Positions 1-5,641 of a stretch of DNA of 5,677 bases are shown piece by piece (the stretch's first letter is position 1; the number at the start of each line of letters is the position of its first letter). Origin of the DNA: an uncultured Prevotellaceae bacterium (lineage in GTDB: Bacteria > Bacteroidota > Bacteroidia > Bacteroidales > Bacteroidaceae). The notes beneath the pieces were generated by a model that saw only the letters and a program-made list of their open reading frames with translations, was not told the origin of the DNA and searched no databases. The stretch covers positions 1-5,677 of the forward strand of contig CALAVF010000081.1 of assembly GCA_937892315.1 (NCBI GenBank), in the 5' to 3' direction. The position numbers and the translations under genes are program-made.

Positions 1-678
1 CGTCAGGAGTGGATAGGTACGCCCAAAGAGACCCTGAGCAAACTGATTGCCCACGATTGCGACGGCATTGTGGCTGGGTTGTATGAATATTGGGCAACCT
101 ACAATGAAGTGCCGGAACTGAAAGACAAGATGTGCTTTATCCCGTTCCCCGTTAGCCTCCCGACTTCCCAAATAGGAGGGCATTCGCAATGTTTGTCGTT
201 TGATGGGCTTAGCCTTTTCTGTGGCATCAGTAAATGTCGTTCCGCCTACAAGGGTACTGACATCATGTTGGCTGCTGCCCGAGCGGTACAGGAGAAATAT
301 CCCGACCGTTTGCAGTTGCAGGTTGCCGAGGGAGTGCCTTTCGCTCAGTATCAGCACATGATGGACACTTCCGATGCCATCCTCGACCAACTCTACAGTT
401 ACACGCCTGCCATGAACTCCCTGCTTGCCATGTCGAAAGGCATCATCAACATTGGTGGTGGAGAACCCGAGAACTATGAGATTTTGGGAGAAAAAAAATT
501 GCGACCCATCATCAATGTGCAACCCACCTTCCAGTCGTGCTTCGACGAGATGGAAAACCTCGTGCTCCATCCCGAACGCATCCCTTTGCTCAAACAGCAA
601 AGCATTACCTACGTGAAGAAGCATCACGATTACCTCCAAGTGGCACAACGCTACTTAGACTTCTACCATTCCCTTTAA
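1..678 (+). CDS. Glycosyltransferase, GT-B fold (family 4-like), 5' truncated
   Basis: The frame is open from base 1 to the TAA at 676-678, giving 225 residues of what must be a longer protein; the first GTG (70) lies inside the domain and is not the start. What is visible is the C-terminal nucleotide-sugar-binding half of a GT-B enzyme. YKGTDIMLAAA is the usual opening of that domain, followed by SDAILDQLYSYTPAMNSLLAMSKG and GGGEPENYEI, the region that contacts the sugar-nucleotide in such enzymes, including the conserved acidic residue (E in GEPENYE). Similar proteins in Bacteroidetes polysaccharide loci transfer a sugar from a nucleotide donor at the cytoplasmic face of the membrane; donor and acceptor cannot be read here. 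The stretch at about residues 52-75 (Ser/Gly/Cys-rich) looks divergent, but alternative frames are closed there, so I see no frameshift. The gene converges on and overlaps the next glycosyltransferase gene by 24 bp. Confidence 0.75.
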   Translation, partial: RQEWIGTPKETLSKLIAHDCDGIVAGLYEYWATYNEVPELKDKMCFIPFPVSLPTSQIGGHSQCLSFDGLSLFCGISKCRSAYKGTDIMLAAARAVQEKYPDRLQLQVAEGVPFAQYQHMMDTSDAILDQLYSYTPAMNSLLAMSKGIINIGGGEPENYEILGEKKLRPIINVQPTFQSCFDEMENLVLHPERIPLLKQQSITYVKKHHDYLQVAQRYLDFYHSL

Positions 679-1410
679 CATGTTGTATAAGATGGGCAGC
701 GGATTTGCTCCCCGATGCACCATCCACCATCTGGCTTCTTTCATCGTTCGCCAGATGGCATTGCTTGCCCCATAGACATATTTGAACGTAGCCCCCTTGC
801 TCATTTGTAGTTTTTTGTTCCTCAAGAATTGTCTTCCCGTCGTTCCCGCAGGTGTCATCACAATTGGTTTAGGCACATACAGTATCTGATACCCTGCCAC
901 TCTCGCATCTTTCATCCACACCTGTTCTTCGCCTGCACACAGTTTTTCGCTGCCCAATCCAAACCGTTCGTCAAACCGTACCTTCACTTCCCTTCTGAAC
1001 GTCATCTCCACCGAACTCACATAGTCGGCAGGGTAGGGGTGCAAATACGTTCCCTCCATGCAGAGTGCTTGAAAATGAATCACATCTGCCTCTGGATGCT
1101 CTTTGTATGCTTCAAAAATCGTCTGGACGAATTCTGCCGTGTATCGGTTATCATCATCTGCTATCACCACCACATCACCCGTTGCACATTCGATGGCATG
1201 GTTTCTGTTTCTGCTCAGTCCTTTCCCCTCCAAGAACGTCAACTTCACATCCTCTCTCTCTTCCAGCATCTTCGGCACCTTCTCTTTCCATCTTTCATCC
1301 GTCCACTGCATCGACACCACATACTTGACCCCGTCCATCGGCGGCATCAACATTCCGGGAACCTTCTCGATTCCTTTGTCAATCGTGCATATCAGAATGT
1401 CAAGTGTCAT
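655..1410 (-). CDS. Glycosyltransferase, family 2-like (GT-A fold)
   Basis: A 251-residue protein beginning ATG at 1410 and ending TAA at 655-657. The N-terminus MTLDILICTID is the first beta strand of a GT-A fold. GKGLSRNRNHAI (about 63-73) is the donor-binding segment typical of family 2 enzymes. VVIADDDNRY (81-90) carries the DxD metal/nucleotide-sugar motif (D85-D87). GEEQVWM (160-166) sits where the catalytic-base motif (ED/EE-type) is expected. RQFLRNKKLQMSKGA (193-207) is a basic segment near the end. No membrane anchor is evident, so it probably acts in the cytosol or at the inner face of the membrane on a lipid-linked glycan. The substrate is unknown. It is divergent from the MFS transporter gene and convergent with the GT-B gene. 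Its start codon lies only 8 nt from a candidate promoter box, implying a very short leader. Confidence 0.87.
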   Translation of the reverse strand: MTLDILICTIDKGIEKVPGMLMPPMDGVKYVVSMQWTDERWKEKVPKMLEEREDVKLTFLEGKGLSRNRNHAIECATGDVVVIADDDNRYTAEFVQTIFEAYKEHPEADVIHFQALCMEGTYLHPYPADYVSSVEMTFRREVKVRFDERFGLGSEKLCAGEEQVWMKDARVAGYQILYVPKPIVMTPAGTTGRQFLRNKKLQMSKGATFKYVYGASNAIWRTMKEARWWMVHRGANPLPILYNMLKGMVEV

Positions 1411-1418
1411 AACGTGCG

Positions 1419-1426
1419 CAAAATTA
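1419..1426 (-). promoter_or_regulatory. Candidate -7 box for the leftward glycosyltransferase
   Basis: Read on the minus strand this is TAATTTTG, a match to the Bacteroidetes -7 consensus TAnnTTTG, 8 nt before the start codon at 1410. I see no convincing TTTG -33 element 18-20 bp upstream, so the call is tentative. If real, the transcript would be almost leaderless. Confidence 0.4.
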
Positions 1427-1469
1427 CGGAAAAATATCGGTTTTTATCGCTTTATCGCCATTTTTTTCG

Positions 1470-1477
1470 TACCTTTG
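1470..1477 (+). promoter_or_regulatory. -7 promoter box for the MFS transporter
   Basis: TACCTTTG matches the Bacteroidetes -7 consensus TAnnTTTG. The -33 region is only a T-rich stretch without a clean TTTG. Transcription would start near 1482-1485, exactly where the structured leader begins. The box is part of a small palindrome, CTTTG-CACTCG-CAAAG (1473-1488), which could be an operator but is also a common look for such promoters. Confidence 0.6.
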
Positions 1478-1485
1478 CACTCGCA

Positions 1486-1578
1486 AAGTTCAGGACACAG
1501 TAACGAGTGGCGGGGTTTGATGCCTCGTGTAAGTCCAGTTATGAACAGAGAACTTGGCATTTTATTAGAGTTCATAAC
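1486..1578 (+). promoter_or_regulatory. Structured 5' leader of the MFS gene, possible cis-regulatory RNA
   Basis: The roughly 110 nt between the promoter box and the start codon hold a nested set of complementary segments. P1 is AAGTTC (1486-1491) with GAACTT (1550-1555). P2 is GGAC (1493-1496) with GTCC (1533-1536). P3 is ACGAG (1503-1507) with CTCGT (1524-1528). ATGC in the P3 loop (1520-1523) can pair with GCAT just 3' of P1 (1557-1560), a pseudoknot. A perfect 9-bp hairpin, GTTATGAAC (1538-1546) with GTTCATAAC (1570-1578), crosses P1 and so would either compete with it or form a second pseudoknot. It ends 15 nt before the ATG. The layout (pseudoknotted aptamer-like part plus a competing hairpin beside the start) is what a riboswitch or attenuator looks like, but I do not recognise a known class. 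The pairings are seen; the function is inferred. Confidence 0.45.
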
Positions 1579-1593
1579 AAACAGAAAATCAGA

Positions 1594-2772
1594 ATGGAAA
1601 AAGTATCACGTTCGTTGACATCGACCATCTTGTCGATGTCGCTCCTTACGGTCATGGCGGGTGCAGCGATTGCTCCAGCCTTGGGAATCATCAAACAGCA
1701 TTTTGCCGACGCACCCGACTTGTTGGTGCAACTCATTGTCAGCATCCCGGCACTTTTCATTATTGTCACCAACCTCTTTTTTCTGCCCATCAGTCGGATG
1801 CTCCACACTCGGGCGATTGCCCTCACGGGGCTTCTTCTTTATGTGGTAGCAGGAGCAGGTTGCTTCTTCGTCGACGACCTCTATGTGCTCTTGTCGATGC
1901 GTGCGTTGTTGGGCATCAGTGTGGGACTCATCATGCCGCTCTCCACAGGGCTGCTTGCCTACTATTTTCCTCCCGAAGAACAGGCACGGTTGATGGGGCT
2001 TTCGGCAGCCATGAACCAGATGGGCGGGGTGGTGGCAACCCTCTTGGCTGGCATCCTCGCCACCATCGAGTGGAACTACGGATTTTTGGTTTATTTGTTG
2101 GGATTGATTGCCGTGGTGATGGTGTGGCGATGGTTGCCCGACGAGCAGTTGGATTCGGCAAACAAACGTGGCAAAGCCTTTGAGCCTCGTCAGTTGCTCA
2201 AGTTCCATCCGTCCGTCATCGGCATGTTGTTGCTCATGACCATCTTCTTCATCTTCCCCACCAACTTTGCCATCATCACCAGTCAGCAAACGACCCTCGG
2301 TGCGACCGCCATCACCATCATCATGGTGGCGCTCGATGTGGTTGCCTTCTTTGTCGGGTTGCTCTTTGGAAGGCTGATGCACTTTTTCCGCAAGCCTATC
2401 AAGTATTTCGCACCGCTTGCTTTCCTTTTGGGCTATGGACTTTTTGTGCTGAATCAGAGTGTGACTGCTATCATCCTTGGTGCCGCTCTCATCGGCATTG
2501 CCACCGGTGTGGGCGTTCCTTATCTCAACACCATCGCCTCCATCAAGGGAGGCAAAAATTCTGCCACGACGGTGATGCCCTTGCTATCCGCCGCTCTCTA
2601 TCTCGGACAGTTCGTTTCGCCCCTCCTCGTCATGCCCCTCTCCCTATCCCTGTTTGGCGAAGCCGACCTCACCGCTCCCTACAAAGTGGGCATCATCATT
2701 AGTGTCCTCTTCCTGCTGCAAGTGTGGAGCACACGCCACTTCCAAAGTCTGCCACCTGAATCACATGCATAA
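1594..2772 (+). CDS. Major facilitator superfamily transporter
   Basis: A 392-residue, highly hydrophobic inner-membrane protein with about 12 predicted helices, the usual MFS size. The start is taken at ATG 1594 (MEKVSRSL); the frame is open back to a GTG at 1507, but that stretch encodes a polar, unrelated segment and lies in the structured leader. Helix 1 is about 10-33 and helix 2 about 43-64. The loop after helix 2 (SRMLHTRA, 67-74) replaces motif A. MRALLGISVGLIMP (102-115) corresponds to motif B, and MNQMGGVVATLLAG (140-153) to the motif C region in helix 5. A basic cytoplasmic loop runs 184-206, and GRLMHFFRK (259-267) is the repeated motif A of the second half. The fold is that of proton-coupled small-molecule or drug exporters of the DHA type, but the substrate cannot be read from sequence. 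It appears monocistronic, with its own promoter and the leader described separately. Confidence 0.9.
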   Translation: MEKVSRSLTSTILSMSLLTVMAGAAIAPALGIIKQHFADAPDLLVQLIVSIPALFIIVTNLFFLPISRMLHTRAIALTGLLLYVVAGAGCFFVDDLYVLLSMRALLGISVGLIMPLSTGLLAYYFPPEEQARLMGLSAAMNQMGGVVATLLAGILATIEWNYGFLVYLLGLIAVVMVWRWLPDEQLDSANKRGKAFEPRQLLKFHPSVIGMLLLMTIFFIFPTNFAIITSQQTTLGATAITIIMVALDVVAFFVGLLFGRLMHFFRKPIKYFAPLAFLLGYGLFVLNQSVTAIILGAALIGIATGVGVPYLNTIASIKGGKNSATTVMPLLSAALYLGQFVSPLLVMPLSLSLFGEADLTAPYKVGIIISVLFLLQVWSTRHFQSLPPESHA

Positions 2773-2779
2773 ATAGAAA

Positions 2780-2849
2780 TCATTCATGATTCATTTGTGG
2801 CTAATTTGTGATAATTTGTGTTTCTAAAGCATATAATCACCATGAATGA
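2780..2849. repeat. AT-rich intergenic repeat: distant inverted arms with three ATTTGTG units
   Basis: TCATTCATG (2780-2788) and CATGAATGA (2841-2849) form a perfect 9-bp inverted repeat. Between them ATTTGTG occurs three times (2793-2799, 2804-2810, 2814-2820), spaced 10-11 bp. The 52-nt loop makes a classical terminator unlikely. Similar AT-rich, TTTGTG/TTCGTG-type runs are, from memory, frequent between genes in Bacteroidales, so this is probably a dispersed intergenic element. No poly-T tail follows. Confidence 0.35.
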
Positions 2850-2869
2850 GTCACGAATTCTTTATGAAT

Positions 2870-2901
2870 TTTGGGTATCTGTTTTTTTCATCGTATCTTT
2901 G
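2870..2901 (+). promoter_or_regulatory. Promoter of the methionine sulfoxide reductase gene
   Basis: TTTG (2870-2873), a 20-bp spacer, then TATCTTTG (2894-2901) is a near-ideal Bacteroidetes -33/-7 pair. The start codon follows 16 nt later. The promoter lies inside the longer open frame that begins at 2846, which argues that the upstream ATG is not used. Confidence 0.75.
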
Positions 2902-2917
2902 CCGAAAATTCAGCAAG

Positions 2918-3385
2918 ATGGCAGAAGAATTGAAAATTACAGCAGGCTCGAAGGAAGAGAAGTACCGAGAGTTGGTGCCGCAAATCAAGGCGGTGATGGA
3001 GGGTGAGACCGACCTCATTGCCAACATGGCAAATGTGGCAAGCATGTTGCACGAGACCTTCGGGTTCTGGTGGACAGGGTTCTATCGGGTTACCGAGGGG
3101 ATGCTTGTTCTCGGCCCTTTCCAAGGTCCCTTGGCTTGCACCCGCATCAAGAAAGGGAAGGGTGTATGTGGCACCGCATGGGAACGGGAAGAAACCGTCA
3201 TCGTGCCCGATGTGGATGCCTTCCCAGGTCACATCGCTTGCTCCAGTTTGAGCCGCAGCGAGATTGTCGTCCCCGTCAAGAGAAATGGTGAAGTGATTGC
3301 TGTGCTCGACATCGATAGCAAAGAACTCTCCACCTTCGACGAAATAGATAAAAAGTACTTGGAAGAAGTGGCAAAGGCACTTTGA
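2918..3385 (+). CDS. msrC: Free methionine-(R)-sulfoxide reductase (GAF domain)
   Basis: A 155-residue cytosolic enzyme that reduces free L-methionine-(R)-sulfoxide to methionine, repairing oxidised methionine at the expense of thioredoxin-type reductants. The protein is a single GAF domain. GFWWTGFYR (49-57) is the family hallmark. The three redox cysteines are present as Cys74 (LACTRI), Cys84 (GVCGTA) and Cys108 (HIACSS), with spacings of 10 and 24 identical to the Cys84/94/118 set of E. coli YebR/MsrC. SEIVVPV and GVLDIDS-like VLDIDSKELSTF (129-140) complete the signature. The start is ATG 2918 (MAEELKIT), because the in-frame ATG at 2846 would place the promoter inside the gene and add a non-conserved 24-residue leader. 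It has its own promoter and converges on the DUF2442 gene 70 bp downstream, a gap in which I see no terminator hairpin. Only the degree of Bacteroidales specificity is uncertain. Confidence 0.94.
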   Translation: MAEELKITAGSKEEKYRELVPQIKAVMEGETDLIANMANVASMLHETFGFWWTGFYRVTEGMLVLGPFQGPLACTRIKKGKGVCGTAWEREETVIVPDVDAFPGHIACSSLSRSEIVVPVKRNGEVIAVLDIDSKELSTFDEIDKKYLEEVAKAL

Positions 3386-3455
3386 CCGTTGGTTATCTCT
3401 GCATCGCTATCAATCGTCCTATCTCATTCAGAGCCACAAAATGGTATCGTTATTT

Positions 3456-3857
3456 TTATGTCGCAGTTAACTCTTCCCCTAATTTGTGAATATGGTTAAG
3501 AAATTCCTGCTCACGCTCCTTTGAGGGCTTTTTGAATCCATTGATATAGTTTCGGAGCAACGTGGGATTCATGCCCATCCGGCGGGCAAACTCCGCCACA
3601 TTGATTTCCTTGTGCATGAGAAAGAAGCGTTGCAGGGCACTTGGCTCTGCATCCTCATATTCAAAACTCTCGAAACTGATGTCTTCGTCCAGTTCACGCC
3701 AATGAATGCCGTCGAAGCCAAACGTATATTTCATACGCTCTTCATCATTGGCTTGTCGCAGTTGTGGGTACCACAGCAACGACTGCTTATACTCCTTTCC
3801 TTCTTCGTCTCTGCCGTAAATGTAATCGGCATCAAACCAAACATCCTTAATTTTCAT
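3456..3857 (-). CDS. DUF2442 protein with C-terminal helix-turn-helix
   Basis: A 133-residue protein in two parts. Residues 1-62 fit DUF2442: MKIKDVWFDADYIY at the start, SLLWYPQLRQAN (26-37), GIHWRELDEDIS (50-61). Residues about 84-111 (EINVAEFARRMGMNPTLLRNYINGFKKP) read as an XRE-like helix-turn-helix with a basic third helix, so DNA binding is plausible; a link of about 20 acidic residues joins the two. The biochemical role of DUF2442 is not established. Genes of this family often sit just after a DUF4160 gene, a pairing sometimes suggested to be toxin-antitoxin-like. Here that partner is present only as a C-terminal stub directly upstream. Start ATG 3857 is supported by a strong AAGGAGG 7 nt before it. 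It might regulate its own or the divergent defence promoter, but nothing in the sequence proves that. Confidence 0.85.
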   Translation of the reverse strand: MKIKDVWFDADYIYGRDEEGKEYKQSLLWYPQLRQANDEERMKYTFGFDGIHWRELDEDISFESFEYEDAEPSALQRFFLMHKEINVAEFARRMGMNPTLLRNYINGFKKPSKEREQEFLNHIHKLGEELTAT

Positions 3858-3864
3858 ACGCCGT

Positions 3865-3871
3865 CCTCCTT
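3865..3871 (-). promoter_or_regulatory. Strong ribosome-binding site for the DUF2442 gene
   Basis: On the minus strand AAGGAGG lies 7 nt before the ATG at 3857. Canonical Shine-Dalgarno sites are unusual among Bacteroidetes and the other genes here lack one. It overlaps the stop codon of the DUF4160 remnant, the arrangement expected of a translationally coupled pair before the upstream gene was lost. Confidence 0.6.
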
Positions 3872-3971
3872 ATTTCTCAAAATGTTCTTTCCAACGCTTG
3901 ATGATAATATCGGCATTCTCGTCAATCACTTTCTTTATCTTCTTATAGTCATTCGCTTTGATTCCTCGTTT
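3870..3971 (-). pseudogene. C-terminal remnant of a DUF4160 gene
   Basis: On the minus strand a 33-codon open stretch ends at the TAA at 3870-3872 and is closed upstream by TAA at 3972-3974, with no ATG in frame. It reads KRGIKANDYKKIKKVIDENA, continuing DIIIKRWKEHFEK. The pattern of a lysine-rich helix, 'ENxxxII..W.e.F' and the end of the protein is what I know from the C-terminus of DUF4160 proteins, whose genes normally precede DUF2442 genes. The N-terminal roughly 50 residues are absent; the DNA upstream (3975-4136) is AT-rich and shows no coding continuation in any minus-strand frame. This looks like a gene cut by a deletion or by insertion of the neighbouring defence module. The assignment rests on pattern memory, not on an alignment. 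Confidence 0.6.
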
Positions 3972-3988
3972 TTATTGTTTTTGTGATA

Positions 3989-4020
3989 CAAATATGGGAA
4001 TTATTTTCGATACCTCCAAA
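3989..4020 (-). promoter_or_regulatory. Candidate leftward promoter for the DUF4160 remnant/DUF2442 unit
   Basis: Read on the minus strand, TTTG (4020-4017), a 20-bp spacer, then CATATTTG (3996-3989), one base from the TAnnTTTG consensus. It would give a transcript running through the DUF4160 remnant into the DUF2442 gene with a leader of about 125 nt. Confidence 0.5.
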
Positions 4021-4079
4021 CTTTGAAGCAATTTTTATTCATTCCCTTATTCATCTCTGTACTATACAAATAACGAGTC

Positions 4080-4098
4080 AAATGTTATTAAATGTTAT
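4080..4098. repeat. Tandem AAATGTTAT repeat between divergent promoters
   Basis: AAATGTTAT occurs at 4080-4088 and 4090-4098, a 10-bp period that places both copies on one face of the helix. It lies about 40 bp upstream of the -33 element of the defence operon and 60 bp from the leftward promoter. The surrounding 4021-4136 is AT-rich with no gene that I can see. It could be a regulator site, but repeats this short can arise by chance in such A/T-rich DNA. Confidence 0.3.
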
Positions 4099-4136
4099 AA
4101 TTGTAGGTATATTGCGGAAATTTGACATAAAATGAC

Positions 4137-4165
4137 TTGTTTTCTTGATATTCTTTGTATCTTTG
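4137..4165 (+). promoter_or_regulatory. Promoter of the RloAB-like operon
   Basis: TTG (4137-4139), an 18-bp spacer, then TATCTTTG (4158-4165) fits the Bacteroidetes -33/-7 pattern. The start codon at 4184 follows 18 nt after the box, giving a short leader with no Shine-Dalgarno. The box sits inside the open frame that begins at 4145, so the ATG at 4145 cannot be the main start. Confidence 0.72.
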
Positions 4166-4183
4166 TACAAAAATTTACATCTT

Positions 4184-5509
4184 ATGATACTTCGAGTCAC
4201 CTTTGAAAACATACTTTCTTTTTACGAGGAAACGCAGATTAGTTTCGTCGCAGGGAAGAGTTCTACGCATGCGGAGCAAATTAGTCGTGCAAAAAAGAGA
4301 GATGATATTTCCGTATTGAAGTCTGGAATCATCTATGGTGCCAATGCATCAGGAAAGAGTAATATCATCAAGGCGATAGATGTACTTAGGAAGATTGCAA
4401 CTGGCAAATTCCCTAAGCGTAACATTGAGCCTTTTAAGTTAATTCCGCAAACAGGAAAGCACTCAAAGATTGAGATAGAGTTTAAGGCAAACACTACGTA
4501 CTATGCCTATGGAGTCGAGTTTAATATTCAAGGACTCCGTGAGGAATGGCTATATGAAATCAACAGCAGAACAGACAAGAAAGTATTCACTCGCCTTATT
4601 ACCAATGAGGGGAATGTCTTTGACTTTGGCACCATCGAAGGCAATGATGACACCAAGCAATTCGTCAAGTTCTTGTCGCAAGGAACTCCTATAGACCGTA
4701 GTTTCCTTTCAGAATATGTAAAGCGAAACGGTCAAGGGCTTGATACCATCAAGCAAGCCTCCTATTGGTTCTCTGACACATTGAAGATCATTTTCCCAGA
4801 AACGCGATACGAGGGAATCTCGTTCCGGGCAGAAAGAGACAAGGACTTCCAGAGAATCTTTAAGTCACTGTTAGAAGTCTTCAATACGGGTATTGTTGAT
4901 ATTAGGCGGACGCTTGTGAAAAAGGAAACGGTCAATTTGCCAACAGCAGTGATTGATGACATTCTGTCAAGCCTGAAGCCAGAAATTACATCTGTGATTT
5001 CTCTTCCGGCAGATGATGAAATGTACTTCTTTCAATTAGATGCTGATGGCACACCAAGAATCTACAAGCAGCAAGCCATTCATAAAGACATCAACAAGGA
5101 GGACACTATTTTTGATATGCGCGAAGAGTCAGACGGATCCATCCGACTGCTTGACTTCATACCTATGCTGATAGACCTTCAGCAGAATTCCAGCGTCTAC
5201 CTCATCGACGAGATAGACCGCAGCATGCACCCCATGCTTTCTCAAAAACTGCTTGAGTGCTATTTCTCAAGCCTTGCTACCGACAGGGAGTCACAACTCA
5301 TCTTCACGACCCACGAATGTAATCTTCTGGACTTGGATCTCATTCGTGCAGATGAAGTCTGGTTTGTAGAGAAAGACAAAAACGGAGCATCTCATCTGAC
5401 CTCTTTGGCAGAATACAAACCACGCGAAGATATTCGTAAAGGGTACCTGCAAGGCCGATACGGTGCAATACCCTTCTTTGCCTCAGTGAAAAAACTCAAT
5501 TGGAAATAA
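4184..5509 (+). CDS. rloA: AAA/ABC-type ATPase, RloA/AbiLi-like defence protein
   Basis: A 441-residue soluble ATPase of the SMC/RecF-like AAA_15/AAA_21 group. MILRVTFENILSFYEE (1-16) is the typical first strand with its 'eNIlSF' turn. Walker A is GANASGKS (52-59). EESDGSIRLLDF (314-325) is the ABC-signature-like segment, VYLIDEIDRSMHP (338-350) contains Walker B with D342/E343 and the D-loop, and FTTHECNLLD (374-383) carries the switch histidine. The C-terminus has EVWFVEKD (391-398) and KGYLQGRYGAIP (419-430), a hallmark I associate with RloA/AbiLi proteins. The insert between Walker A and the signature lacks a long coiled coil. With the RloB gene 3 bp downstream, the best inference is the sensor/ATPase of an abortive-infection pair; related ATPase-nuclease pairs include PARIS. 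Start ATG 4184 is chosen over 4145, which lies upstream of the -7 box. The gene is visibly more A/T-rich than genes at 1-3400. Confidence 0.88.
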   Translation: MILRVTFENILSFYEETQISFVAGKSSTHAEQISRAKKRDDISVLKSGIIYGANASGKSNIIKAIDVLRKIATGKFPKRNIEPFKLIPQTGKHSKIEIEFKANTTYYAYGVEFNIQGLREEWLYEINSRTDKKVFTRLITNEGNVFDFGTIEGNDDTKQFVKFLSQGTPIDRSFLSEYVKRNGQGLDTIKQASYWFSDTLKIIFPETRYEGISFRAERDKDFQRIFKSLLEVFNTGIVDIRRTLVKKETVNLPTAVIDDILSSLKPEITSVISLPADDEMYFFQLDADGTPRIYKQQAIHKDINKEDTIFDMREESDGSIRLLDFIPMLIDLQQNSSVYLIDEIDRSMHPMLSQKLLECYFSSLATDRESQLIFTTHECNLLDLDLIRADEVWFVEKDKNGASHLTSLAEYKPREDIRKGYLQGRYGAIPFFASVKKLNWK

Positions 5510-5512
5510 CGC

Positions 5513-5641
5513 ATGAGACAGAGAAAAGACTTTACCCGTTCAGAAGGTAAGAAATCAGCCCGACTGGTGATTATCGCCACAGAAGGTACCGATACGGAGC
5601 CTATCTATTTCGAGGCTGTAAAGGCAGACCTTTGCTCTTCC
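5513..5641 (+). CDS. rloB: RloB/AbiLii-like protein, 3' truncated by contig end
   Basis: Only 43 codons are present before adapter sequence begins. ATG 5513 follows the ATPase stop by 3 bp, so the two are co-transcribed and probably translationally coupled. The start MRQRKDFTRS is basic. ARLVIIATEGTDTEPIYFEA (16-35) is the diagnostic opening of the RloB family: a beta strand, then EGxxTEPxYF, in which the glutamate resembles the first acidic residue of Toprim-type nucleases. RloB proteins are usually about 200 residues, so most of the protein, including any remaining catalytic acids, is missing. In the two-gene AbiL/RloAB arrangement this is the presumed effector. The last few codons (from about 5634) might be affected by adapter-related error, since GCTCTTCC there is complementary to the adapter. 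The reading frame running on into 5642-5677 is artefactual. Confidence 0.82.

Noticed and set aside
156..179. CCTCC/GGAGG inverted repeat in the GT-B gene
   Set aside because: Five base pairs with a 14-nt loop inside an uninterrupted coding frame; not beyond chance.
829..1503. Long rightward open frames (829-1503 and 1103-1618) opposite the family-2 glycosyltransferase gene
   Set aside because: They are antisense to a gene with clear family motifs, encode His/Ser/Pro-rich low-complexity sequence and run across the divergent promoter region.
1507..1593. GTG start at 1507 adding 29 residues to the MFS protein
   Set aside because: The added segment is polar and unrelated to MFS N-termini and coincides with the paired leader; ATG 1594 gives the normal N-terminus.
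1606..2382. 258-codon leftward open frame inside the MFS gene
   Set aside because: The product is rich in His, Gln and charged residues with no recognisable domain, the expected shadow of a membrane-protein gene on the other strand.
3386..3455. Possible bidirectional terminator between the convergent reductase and DUF2442 genes
   Set aside because: I found no GC-rich stem with a T-run in this 70-bp gap.
3854..3916. Minus-strand 20-codon frame MPILSSSVGKNILRNKEDGV whose stop overlaps the DUF2442 start as ATGA
   Set aside because: It is in a different frame from the DUF4160 remnant, has no visible ribosome-binding site and no recognisable features; the ATGA overlap is probably chance.
4145..4183. 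ATG at 4145 adding 13 residues to the ATPase
   Set aside because: It lies upstream of the -7 box at 4158-4165, so it would not be on the main transcript; MILRVTFENI is the typical family start.
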